From NCBI GenBank assembly GCA_003663355.1, contig QMZV01000007.1, positions 1 through 22,478 of the forward strand: a DNA stretch of 22,478 nt, written 5' to 3'. The notes under the pieces are model-generated. The model was given only the letters and a program-made list of their open reading frames with translations, ran no database searches and had not been told where the DNA came from. Shown piece after piece: positions 1 to 6,732 of this stretch. The position numbers and the translations under genes are program-made. Source of the DNA: Candidatus Aenigmatarchaeota archaeon (GTDB taxonomy: Archaea; Aenigmatarchaeota; Aenigmatarchaeia; QMZS01). Numbering within the stretch: the stretch's first letter is position 1; every line of letters begins with the position of its first letter.

Positions 1-58
1 ATTATATAGTGGTGAAAAATAAAAAACAACAAACTTTATTTTAGATATTAAAACAATT

Positions 59-1213
59 ATGGTTGCCAAAAGAAAGGAAAAGAAGGGTTCAAAAAAAGAA
101 CTTTCAGAAAAACAAAAAGAGAAGATTAAAAAAGAAATTTTTAAAAAAGCGGATTTATTTAAAAAAGAATGTCTAAAAAAATATAAGGGATTAATAAAAA
201 CAATTTTTATTTTTGGTTCTTATTTAAGAAAAGATTTCACGAAGGAGAGCGACCTTGATATTCTTGTTTTGCTTGATGATACGAAAATGAGAATAACGGA
301 AGAATTTAAAGATTCTGTTGCCGATTATCTTTATAAAGTTGCGAAAGATATTGATAAAAGATTGCATGTTCAACCACCATGGACAATTACAGAATTCTGG
401 GATATGGTTAGAATCTCGCATCCTTTGCTTTTGACTATTCTGAGAGATGGATGGGCTTTGTATGATCAAGGATTTTTCATCCCAATGAAAAAACTTTTGG
501 AAAGGGGAAAAATTCCAGCAAGTCTCGAGGCAGTTGAATTATTAATGGCTTCTGCTCCTAAAAAAATTGAAAGAGCAAAAACAGTTAAATTGTATCAAGT
601 TACGGAAGACTGCTATTATGCAATGCTCAATTCTTCGCAGGCTGTTTTGATGTATCTTGGAAAACCTGTTCCAGACCCAAAAAATACGCCAAAAGCTGTC
701 AAAGAATATCTTGTTGATTCAAAATTGTTGAACAAAAAATATTTTAATATATTGGAAGATATAATTAAATTCAGGAAAGATGTTGAACACAAAAAAATAA
801 AAAAGATTTCTGGAGCAGAAGTTGATGAATGGCTGAAAAAATCGGAAAATTATGTAAAGCAAATGCAGAAAATATACGTAAAATTGCAAAACCAGAAAAA
901 GAAAATACTTATTGATAAAAATTACGAAGTTCTGCTAAAATCAACAATATTTGCTTTAAAGAAAATGAACAAGTTGCCTCCAGACCCAAAGAATTTGCCA
1001 AAGGCAATAAAAAAAGAATTAATTGAAAAAAACTATTTACCAAAGAGTTATTTAGAAACTTTTGATAAAGTTGTTGGAATGAAAAAACTTGCAGAGAAAG
1101 ACATAGATAAAATTCCAGAAAGAGATGTTGAATTGACAAGAAGTTATGTAAAGAAATTTGTTGATATTCTTGACAGAGTTATCAGAGATTTTGAGAGCAA
1201 AGAGAAGAAATAG
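59..1213 (+). CDS. Nucleotidyltransferase fused to tandem HEPN-like domains
   Basis: The 384-residue protein starts with a lysine-rich segment, then a pol-beta/MNT-type nucleotidyltransferase core. The signature is visible as GSYLR at residues 53-57 and SDLD at 64-67, the nucleotide-binding loop and two metal-binding aspartates. From about residue 155 it becomes helical. A HEPN-like unit at about 160-270 carries an RX4H motif (R239, H244), the usual HEPN RNase signature. A second copy at about 290-375 is recognisable because PDPKN and the following helix recur at 205-250 and 308-352. In the second copy the aligned R and H are both lysine. MNT and HEPN are normally separate toxin-antitoxin partners, so a fusion could be self-regulated, or this could be a kanamycin-nucleotidyltransferase-like enzyme with helical substrate domains. 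The ATG at 59 follows AT-rich sequence with no clear Shine-Dalgarno. No partner gene lies nearby. Confidence 0.8.
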   Translation: MVAKRKEKKGSKKELSEKQKEKIKKEIFKKADLFKKECLKKYKGLIKTIFIFGSYLRKDFTKESDLDILVLLDDTKMRITEEFKDSVADYLYKVAKDIDKRLHVQPPWTITEFWDMVRISHPLLLTILRDGWALYDQGFFIPMKKLLERGKIPASLEAVELLMASAPKKIERAKTVKLYQVTEDCYYAMLNSSQAVLMYLGKPVPDPKNTPKAVKEYLVDSKLLNKKYFNILEDIIKFRKDVEHKKIKKISGAEVDEWLKKSENYVKQMQKIYVKLQNQKKKILIDKNYEVLLKSTIFALKKMNKLPPDPKNLPKAIKKELIEKNYLPKSYLETFDKVVGMKKLAEKDIDKIPERDVELTRSYVKKFVDILDRVIRDFESKEKK

Positions 1214-1352
1214 TTTTTGCAGATTGAGTGTATTTGAAGAAAGCGAAGTCAGTGCTATATGAAATAAAATATATAAAACAAAAAAAACAAAAAAGATACC
1301 ATCATTTACCAGAATTTTTTAATTAATCTTATCTTTTAAGGAAAATTTATAT

Positions 1353-2189
1353 ATGGCAGATTTAAAATCATATTTTAGACTTTTAAGAGTGACAGACTGG
1401 TGCGGATTTTTCCTGATAGCATTATTCGGATTTGTGCTCTCAGACGGGTTTTTATATCCTGTAATTGATTTAATTATATTCTTTCTGATTCTTTTCTTAT
1501 TTTTGGGTTTTGGTTTTTCTGTGAATGATTGCTTTGATGTGAAAGAAGATAAATTAAGTAAAAAGAAAAATCCAATAGTAAGAGGAAAAATAAGCTTTGA
1601 AAATGCCTTAATTTTTTCCGTAATTCTCGCTTTACTTGGGCTTATTTTGTCAACACATTTTGGATCAAAAAGTTTTTTTCTTTATTTTGCATTAATCTTA
1701 CTTTCATTTTTTTATTCTTCTCCGCCTCTGAGATTTAAATTAAAATTTTTACTGGATATCCTATCTCATGGTTTGTTTTCTGGCACCCTTTTGTTTTTCC
1801 TGCCTTTAATAATTTTTAATTCGGAATTATCATTATTTCATTATTTAATTGGTTTATCTATTTTCTGGTTCTCGGCAATAATAGAATTGAAAAATCATCT
1901 TAGAGATTATGAAGGTGATAAAAAAGCCGGATTAAAAACAACCGTATGTGTTTTGGGAAAAGAAAGATCAGAACTTTTGCTTAAATTTTTAGAAAGTTTC
2001 TATCCTTTAACTATTTTCCCCATATTTCTGTTTTCAGAGAATTTAATATTAACTATGTTATTTGCAATTATCTCCTGTCTGTCTTTAATTAAGAAAAATA
2101 ACACAATAAGTAAATATGTTAAGTTGCCTTATAATCTATTGCAGAAGTTCATTATTGCAATATGGGAAATAAGCAAATCAGTGTTTTGA
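1353..2189 (+). CDS. UbiA-family prenyltransferase
   Basis: This is a 278-residue integral membrane protein with about eight hydrophobic helices. Both aspartate-rich motifs of the UbiA superfamily are present: N58-D59-x2-D62-x3-D66 in the first cytoplasmic loop and D185-YEG-D189 in the second. These bind the Mg-diphosphate of a polyprenyl donor. In archaea the common member is digeranylgeranylglyceryl phosphate synthase, which adds the second ether-linked chain of membrane lipids. Others make quinones or polyprenyl-phosphoribose, and the substrate cannot be read from the motifs. The ATG at 1353 is preceded by an AAGGA element at 1338-1342, and a TATA-like stretch lies near 1269-1278. The 3' end overlaps the glycosyltransferase gene by 28 bases in another frame, which suggests co-transcription and perhaps coupled translation. 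Confidence 0.88.
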   Translation: MADLKSYFRLLRVTDWCGFFLIALFGFVLSDGFLYPVIDLIIFFLILFLFLGFGFSVNDCFDVKEDKLSKKKNPIVRGKISFENALIFSVILALLGLILSTHFGSKSFFLYFALILLSFFYSSPPLRFKLKFLLDILSHGLFSGTLLFFLPLIIFNSELSLFHYLIGLSIFWFSAIIELKNHLRDYEGDKKAGLKTTVCVLGKERSELLLKFLESFYPLTIFPIFLFSENLILTMLFAIISCLSLIKKNNTISKYVKLPYNLLQKFIIAIWEISKSVF

Positions 2190-3271
2190 TTCCTGTTTAT
2201 CGGGAGTCAAACTTACTACAAAAATTGTTACAAAAATTAATCTCACAGAAAATTGAAAAAGAAATTTTTGTTATTATTGATGAACCAACAAAAAAGTCAA
2301 TAGAACTTTCAAAAAAATTCGGAAAGAAAGCAAAATTCATTTTAAACAAAAAAAGAATTGGAAAAGCCGAGGCTTTAAACAAAGCAGCAAAATTATCTTC
2401 TGCTAAAATATTGCTTTTTTTGGATGATGATATAGAATTGCCAGATGATCAAAATTTCCTTAAAAAAATTACAGAAGAGATGAAAGATGCAGATTTTCTT
2501 GATATAAAAAAGGAAGTAATAAGAAATTCATTCTTATCAAAAATGACTTATTATGAATATGTTGGAATTAATATTGGCTCCTGGTTGGTATCAAATTTTC
2601 TTAAAAAATGCCCATCCGTTAATGGTTCAGCATTTGCGATTAGAAAAGATGTTTTTAATTCTATTAAAGGATTTAGAAAAGTTATATGCGAAGATCTGGA
2701 TATAGCCATAAGATGCTTTTTAGGAAATTTTAAGCATAAGTATACAAAAAAAATTAAAGTTTATAATCATGTTCATTCAAATTGGAAAAATTGGGTTATA
2801 CAAAGAAAAAGATGGGCAACTGGCATATCATTATGGCTTAAAGAATGGTACAAACCATTATTAAAAAAGAGTATAAAACATCCCCAAATATTTATTCCAT
2901 CTTTATTTTTTATTTTCCCTTCTCTTATTCTTTTTCTCACAACTTTATTGATACCAGATTTATTAATCTATAAAATATTCTCCCTTTTCTTTTTGTTTCT
3001 TGCAATAAAATTTAATTTTGCCTTTCCTCTTTTATTATTCACCATTCTTAGCATTAACTTATTCAAGAGTTTATTTGTTTCTTTTATCAGTTTTTTATCT
3101 TTTTCTGTTTTGTTTTTTTCATTATCAAAAAAACTGGATTTTAAATTCAAACTTCATGAGTTTTTTGTTTATTATTTTTTCTATTCTCTTTTAACTCTTT
3201 TAACTATGGTGGCGGGTTTGATTAATGTTTTCATCTTTAAAAGAGAATCAGTTTCAGACTGGAAAATCTAA
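2162..3271 (+). CDS. Processive family-2 glycosyltransferase, membrane-bound
   Basis: The 369-residue protein has an N-terminal GT-A domain opening with SVLIPVYRE. It shows the features of cellulose/hyaluronan-synthase-like GT2 enzymes: D40, the DDD metal motif at 88-90, ED at 177-178, and QRKRW at 214-218 (the Q-x-x-R-W processivity motif). From about residue 240 to 360 it is strongly hydrophobic with several membrane segments and a short charged tail. It probably transfers sugar from a nucleotide donor to a growing glycan or lipid carrier at the membrane. Its start lies inside the UbiA gene, so the two form an operon; a shared role in glycolipid or surface-glycan synthesis is an inference. 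The donor sugar is unknown. The stop is only 3 bases from the 3' end of the convergent tRNA gene. Confidence 0.88.
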   Translation: MGNKQISVLIPVYRESNLLQKLLQKLISQKIEKEIFVIIDEPTKKSIELSKKFGKKAKFILNKKRIGKAEALNKAAKLSSAKILLFLDDDIELPDDQNFLKKITEEMKDADFLDIKKEVIRNSFLSKMTYYEYVGINIGSWLVSNFLKKCPSVNGSAFAIRKDVFNSIKGFRKVICEDLDIAIRCFLGNFKHKYTKKIKVYNHVHSNWKNWVIQRKRWATGISLWLKEWYKPLLKKSIKHPQIFIPSLFFIFPSLILFLTTLLIPDLLIYKIFSLFFLFLAIKFNFAFPLLLFTILSINLFKSLFVSFISFLSFSVLFFSLSKKLDFKFKLHEFFVYYFFYSLLTLLTMVAGLINVFIFKRESVSDWKI

Positions 3272-3293
3272 ATTTGGACCTACTGGGATTCGA

Positions 3294-3304
3294 TTCCAGA
3301 AATT
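3294..3304 (-). other. Predicted T-loop intron (11 nt) of tRNA-Ala
   Basis: The T stem CTGGG/CCCAG encloses 18 nt instead of 7. A 4-bp helix can form between exon CTGG and intron CTGG (two G-C and two G-U pairs), flanked by bulges GTA and AAT. Cutting after the second base of each removes AATTTCTGGAA, joins T54 to T55, and restores TTCGAAT. The helix is wobble-rich and the outer helix is poor, so this is a relaxed motif. Confidence 0.62.
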
Positions 3305-3338
3305 ACCCAGCGTCTCCTCCTTGCGAAGGAGGCATGTT

Positions 3339-3352
3339 TTAGTGCATACCGA
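3339..3352 (-). other. Predicted D-loop intron (14 nt) of tRNA-Ala
   Basis: In the precursor, D-stem GTGT/ACAT is followed by a 4-bp helix of exon AGTG with intron CACT, flanked by 3-nt bulges GTT and AAA on opposite strands. This is the canonical archaeal bulge-helix-bulge topology. Cutting after the second base of each bulge removes TCGGTATGCACTAA, joins positions 20 and 21, and leaves D loop AGTGGTA with invariant G18G19 and A21. The inner intron helix is weak (two pairs). Confidence 0.72.
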
Positions 3353-3371
3353 ACCACTACACCATAGGCCC

Positions 3372-3407
3372 ATAAAATTCTAAATATTCATTTAAATCTA
3401 TTTTTTT
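3372..3407. promoter_or_regulatory. Divergent promoter, tRNA-Ala and nucleotidyltransferase gene
   Basis: This 36-bp gap is almost entirely A/T. TTTAAAT at about 3391-3397 lies 20-26 bases upstream of the tRNA 5' end on the minus strand. TCTAAATATT at about 3379-3388 lies 20-29 bases upstream of the ATG at 3408, which fits leaderless transcription of the plus-strand gene. Confidence 0.45.
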
Positions 3408-4190
3408 ATGGAAGCTTTAAAAAATATAGAAGAAGAAATAAATAAAACACAAGTAATTGTTCCTGCTGGTGGGAGAGCAAAGAGGATGGGAAAAATTGAT
3501 AAACCAAAAGCATTGCTTGAATTAAATGGAAAAACTTTGCTTGATTATTCAATTGAATTTCTTGTAAACTGCGGATTTAAGAATTTTGTTTTTTTACTTG
3601 GATACAAACACGAACAAATTGAAGAATATGTTGGAGATGGATCAAAACATGGAATAAAAGTTGTATTTTCAATAGAACCGGAAAATATTAAGGGAAGGGC
3701 AAAGGCATTGAAATATGCTTTGATTAATAACAAAATTGATAAAACTAAAAGAGGCTTGATTTGTTATCCTGATGATTTGTATTTGGATAAAAATCTACCA
3801 ATAAAATTTCTTTTGCATCATTTGCACGGTGTAGAAAACAAAAAAACATTGGTTACTTCTCTATTTGTTTCCGGAACGAATTATCCTTATGGAGTTGCCG
3901 ACATAGATTCAGAGCAACTTGTTAAAAAGTTCATAGAAAAACCTTTTATTCAAAAATATACAAGCACTGGATTAAATATAATAGAGCCTGAAGTTTACAG
4001 AGAAATTGAAGAAAAAATTGATTTAAATTCAAAAGAAAACCCCGAATTTGAGCAAATCATTTTACCGGATTTAGCAGAAAGAAACAAGGTCTTTTCCATG
4101 ATTTTGCCCTCTTCTGTTTGGCTTCCAATAAATACCTTTAAAGAACAGGAAGCAGCAGAGAAGATTTTAAATAATAATAATTTATGTTGA
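3408..4190 (+). CDS. Sugar-1-phosphate nucleotidylyltransferase-like protein
   Basis: The 260-residue protein has the NTP-transferase Rossmann-like fold. IVPAGGRAKRMG at residues 17-28 is the G-x-G-x-R-type nucleotide-binding loop, followed by DKPKALLELNGKTLLDY, and a CYPDDLYLD segment near residue 118 supplies the metal-binding aspartate. Family members activate sugar-1-phosphates to NDP-sugars for glycan or glycolipid synthesis (RmlA, GalU and GlmU N-terminal types). No left-handed beta-helix acyltransferase domain follows. The nearby glycosyltransferase at 2162-3271 could be a consumer of the product, but the substrate is not deducible. The last 7 bases overlap radB, so the two are probably one transcript despite unrelated functions. 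Confidence 0.82.
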   Translation: MEALKNIEEEINKTQVIVPAGGRAKRMGKIDKPKALLELNGKTLLDYSIEFLVNCGFKNFVFLLGYKHEQIEEYVGDGSKHGIKVVFSIEPENIKGRAKALKYALINNKIDKTKRGLICYPDDLYLDKNLPIKFLLHHLHGVENKKTLVTSLFVSGTNYPYGVADIDSEQLVKKFIEKPFIQKYTSTGLNIIEPEVYREIEEKIDLNSKENPEFEQIILPDLAERNKVFSMILPSSVWLPINTFKEQEAAEKILNNNNLC

Positions 4191-4855
4191 TAGAAAGACT
4201 CTCAAGTGGAACAAAAGTTATTGATGATTTTTTGAATGGCGGAATAGAGCGAGGAGTTATAACAAATTTTTATGGACCTCCAGGTTCAGGAAAAACAAAC
4301 TTAAGTCTTTTGTTCACTTTATCAAGTTTAAAAAATGGTGATGTTGCATATATTGACACAGAAAACGGTTTCTCAACTGAAAGATTTTTTCAGATTGGAG
4401 GAAAAAAAGAAGATTTAAAGAAAATTTTATATGAAAACCCAACAAATTTCAAAGAGCAAATTAAAACAATTCAGAAGTTAAGAAATCTTAATGTAAAATT
4501 AATAGTGGTTGACTCTATTGTTTCCCTATACAGGCTTGAAATAAACAAAGAAAATTTCACAGAAATAAATAGAGATTTGGCAAAACAACTTGCAGCACTT
4601 TCTTTCATAGCAAAAGATAAGAAAATTCCAGTAGTAATTACAAATCAAGTTTATTCTGTAAACTCAGATGAAATAGAACTCTCTGGTCGTGATATTGTAA
4701 AATACTGGAGCAAATGCCTTGTTGAATTAAAAAAGATAGAGGATAACAGAAGATTGGCAATTTTAAGAAAGCATAGAAGTCTGCCGGAAGGAAGAAAAGT
4801 GGAATTTGAAATTACAAATAGCGGAATAGAAAAAGCGAAGTTTAGAATTTTTTAA
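4184..4855 (+). CDS. radB: DNA repair and recombination protein RadB
   Basis: This is a 223-residue RecA-fold ATPase core without the helix-hairpin-helix N-terminal domain of RadA, which is the hallmark of archaeal RadB. It opens with SSGTKVIDDFLNGGIERG. Walker A GPPGSGKT is at residues 31-38, the YIDTENGFSTERF segment follows, and Walker B LIVVD ends at D110. RadB is a RadA paralogue that helps load or regulate the recombinase and interacts with Hjc and DNA polymerase in some archaea. Its length matches the family. It starts inside the upstream nucleotidyltransferase gene and ends 2 bases from the convergent porG-like gene; a run of six T at the very end of the gene could aid termination. 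Confidence 0.9.
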   Translation: MLIERLSSGTKVIDDFLNGGIERGVITNFYGPPGSGKTNLSLLFTLSSLKNGDVAYIDTENGFSTERFFQIGGKKEDLKKILYENPTNFKEQIKTIQKLRNLNVKLIVVDSIVSLYRLEINKENFTEINRDLAKQLAALSFIAKDKKIPVVITNQVYSVNSDEIELSGRDIVKYWSKCLVELKKIEDNRRLAILRKHRSLPEGRKVEFEITNSGIEKAKFRIF

Positions 4856-4857
4856 CT

Positions 4858-5382
4858 TTATACTTTTCTAACTAATTCAAAACCTTTCCTAACCAACTCA
4901 AAATTCTTATTAACAATCTCCTGATTGTATTTTTTAGAAAAAAGTTGTTCAACAACTTTAATTAATGAATCTAATTTCACAACATTGCTTACTTTAATAA
5001 GAGAACCGAGCAAAACTGTATTCGGCATTGGTCTGCCAAAAATATTATAAGAAATTTGAGTAGCATCTACAACATAATTTTCTTTAAAATCTTTTATCTC
5101 AGATCTTGAATTAATTATTGCAACAGTATCTTTGTTTTCAACTAATTTAATCAAAGACTCATCAAAAATAATTGTGAAATCTGGATTTAAAATTGGTTCG
5201 TGCAATCTAATTTCTTTCTTATCTATTCTTACAAAGGCTCTTGTTGGTGCTCCTCTTCTTTCAGGCCCATATTCAGGGAACGCCTGCACATATTTTCCTT
5301 CAAGCAGGGCAGCTTCTGCAAGCAATTCTCCAGATGTTTTTGCTCCTTGACCTCCCCTTCCATAGAATACAAATTCAATCAT
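4858..5382 (-). CDS. 2-oxoacid:ferredoxin oxidoreductase, gamma subunit
   Basis: The 174-residue protein begins MIEFVFYGRGGQGAKTSGELLA, the signature of the gamma (catalytic-domain III) subunit of pyruvate/2-oxoacid:ferredoxin oxidoreductases, with EYGPERRGAPTRAFVR further on. These enzymes decarboxylate 2-oxoacids to acyl-CoA and reduce ferredoxin in anaerobes. The alpha, beta and delta subunits are not in this window, so pyruvate, 2-oxoglutarate, branched-chain and indolepyruvate variants cannot be separated. Its ATG overlaps the stop of aIF5A (ATGA), so translation is probably coupled. Confidence 0.87.
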   Translation of the reverse strand: MIEFVFYGRGGQGAKTSGELLAEAALLEGKYVQAFPEYGPERRGAPTRAFVRIDKKEIRLHEPILNPDFTIIFDESLIKLVENKDTVAIINSRSEIKDFKENYVVDATQISYNIFGRPMPNTVLLGSLIKVSNVVKLDSLIKVVEQLFSKKYNQEIVNKNFELVRKGFELVRKV

Positions 5383-5747
5383 TTTTCCTGCAAACCTCTC
5401 TTACCTTCCACTTCAATATAAGAAATCTCTTCCCCTTCCTTTAATTCTCTATCCTTTGGAATGATGAGATCAAACATTTCATAACTTTCTGTGTCCATTA
5501 TTTGAGCTGTATTTCCTTGAATGCTTACAACTTGCCCTTTCTTTTTTAAAATCATCGGAACTTCAACATTAGAAGATACAGGACCTGCCCATTCTCTTTT
5601 CTTACCATCAAAAATACCTACTGCTGTTATAACTACTTTTGCGCTTCCATGTTTACTGGTTTTGCCACTTGTTTTACTTATTATTTTGCATGGAACACCA
5701 TCTATCTTTATATAATTGCCCTCTTTCAGAGTTCTAACCTCTACCAT
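5379..5747 (-). CDS. Translation initiation factor aIF5A
   Basis: This is a 122-residue protein of normal length for archaeal IF5A: an N-terminal SH3-like domain followed by an OB fold. The loop SKHGSAK at residues 31-37 contains K32, the lysine converted to (deoxy)hypusine. The factor binds the ribosomal E site and relieves stalls, for example at proline runs. It lies 44 bases downstream of kae1 and overlaps the oxidoreductase subunit by the ATGA junction. The gap upstream is T-rich on the minus strand and may hold a weak promoter, but read-through from kae1 is equally likely. Confidence 0.93.
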   Translation of the reverse strand: MVEVRTLKEGNYIKIDGVPCKIISKTSGKTSKHGSAKVVITAVGIFDGKKREWAGPVSSNVEVPMILKKKGQVVSIQGNTAQIMDTESYEMFDLIIPKDRELKEGEEISYIEVEGKRGLQEK

Positions 5748-5791
5748 AACTTAAAAAATAAAAAATAAAAACAAAGACAGAATTTTATCTA

Positions 5792-6730
5792 TTAAATAGA
5801 ATCTATCCTCCAGTTCGCCCTTATTTTCGCTCTAGCAAATTTTCCATTTTTATAATTCAGCATAGCAGTCAGGGCAATCATCACTCCGTTATCTCCAGCA
5901 AATTCTTTTTCAACAACTTTTAATTTTGCACCTCTTTCTTTACACATTATTTTTAACATTTTCTGCAATCTTTTGTTTTTAGCAACTCCGCCAACCAAAA
6001 GCAATTCTTTTTTTTCTGTTGCTGCCAGAGCTCTTTCAGTTACTTCAGTCAACATTGCAAAACAAACTTCCTGAAAGGAATAAAAAACATCCTCTAATTT
6101 ATTTGTTTTCAACCTTCTGATTGCTTCCGATAAAATCCCGGAAAAATTTAAATCCATTCCCTTAACGTAATAAGGCAATAAAACAAATTTTCCATTTTTT
6201 GCAATTTTTTCAATTTTAGGACCCGCCGGAAATTTTAGCCCGGCAGCTCTTCCCAATTTATCTATTGCATTTCCAATTCCAATATCTTGAGTTTCTCCAA
6301 GCACTCTGTAACCTCTATTTTCATAAATGACTTGGGTATTTCCTCCTGAAACATACAAAATAATTGGGTCTTTTGCCTTTGTCAAGAATTTTCCAATTTC
6401 AATATGCGCCTGGCAATGATTTACGCCAATCAAAGGCTTCCTTAATTTTTTTGAAAGTTCCCTTGCAAATTTAAAACCGTATTCCAAACAGGGAGGCAAA
6501 CCCGGTCCGGTTGAAATGCCAATCAAATCAATCTCATTAAAACTAATTTTCTTTTTAACTCTCTTTAGAAGTTTGTTTGAATTCTTTCTGTGAAAATTCG
6601 CCGCCTCATTCGGAATTATTCCTTCTTTTGGTTTATAATTGTCTCTTTCGTCTGCCAGAATTTTTCCGTTTTCATCAACAACTCCAATTCCAAAAGTGTG
6701 AGCGGTGCTCTCAATCCCAAGGACCTTCAT
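5792..6730 (-). CDS. kae1: tRNA N6-threonylcarbamoyladenosine transferase Kae1
   Basis: This is a 312-residue ASKHA-fold protein of the Kae1/TsaD family, the catalytic subunit of KEOPS, which attaches threonylcarbamoyl to A37 of ANN-decoding tRNAs. It starts MKVLGIESTAHTFGIGVV. The metal ligands appear as H105-CQA-H109 (HCQAHIE) and GDNG near residue 283. SGGNTQ, the GNAIDKLGRAAGL segment and GGVAKN are other family motifs. No Bud32 kinase domain is fused at the C-terminus, unlike many archaeal genes, so Bud32 should be encoded elsewhere. It lies 2 bases downstream of a secreted-protein gene and upstream of aIF5A, giving a pairing with translation functions. Confidence 0.93.
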   Translation of the reverse strand: MKVLGIESTAHTFGIGVVDENGKILADERDNYKPKEGIIPNEAANFHRKNSNKLLKRVKKKISFNEIDLIGISTGPGLPPCLEYGFKFARELSKKLRKPLIGVNHCQAHIEIGKFLTKAKDPIILYVSGGNTQVIYENRGYRVLGETQDIGIGNAIDKLGRAAGLKFPAGPKIEKIAKNGKFVLLPYYVKGMDLNFSGILSEAIRRLKTNKLEDVFYSFQEVCFAMLTEVTERALAATEKKELLLVGGVAKNKRLQKMLKIMCKERGAKLKVVEKEFAGDNGVMIALTAMLNYKNGKFARAKIRANWRIDSI

Positions 6731-6732
6731 AA

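Larger units (their letters stand above)
3275..3371 (-). tRNA. tRNA-Ala(CGC), with two non-canonical introns
   Basis: Read on the minus strand, GGGCCTA at 3371-3365 pairs with TAGGTCC to form a 7-bp acceptor stem, including G3-U70, the alanine identity pair, with discriminator A73. The anticodon arm is CCTCC / TTCGCAA / GGAGG with anticodon CGC at 3323-3325, followed by a 5-nt variable loop AGACG. The gene is 97 nt, about 25 too long. The surplus lies in the D loop and T loop. Each surplus sits in a 3-4-3 bulge-helix-bulge, and removing both gives a 72-nt tRNA with D stem GTGT/ACAT, loop AGTGGTA, and T arm CTGGG / TTCGAAT / CCCAG. CCA is not encoded. A TATA-like TTTAAAT at about 3391-3397 sits at the expected distance upstream. 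A decayed tRNA is the alternative, but intact identity elements and exact restoration argue against it. Confidence 0.85.

Noticed and set aside
1214..1352. Possible RNA gene in the gap after the first gene
   Set aside because: Only A/T-rich sequence with a TATA-like element is visible; no stem structure or conserved RNA motif.
3275..3371. Type II tRNA (Leu/Ser) with CCTCC/GGAGG as a long variable arm
   Set aside because: The only remaining anticodon candidate has an 8-nt loop without U33, and the T loop would still be 11 nt too long. The alanine reading explains G3-U70, A73 and every arm.
5132..5715. Plus-strand frames opposite the oxidoreductase and aIF5A genes
   Set aside because: They are antisense shadows of well-recognised minus-strand genes.
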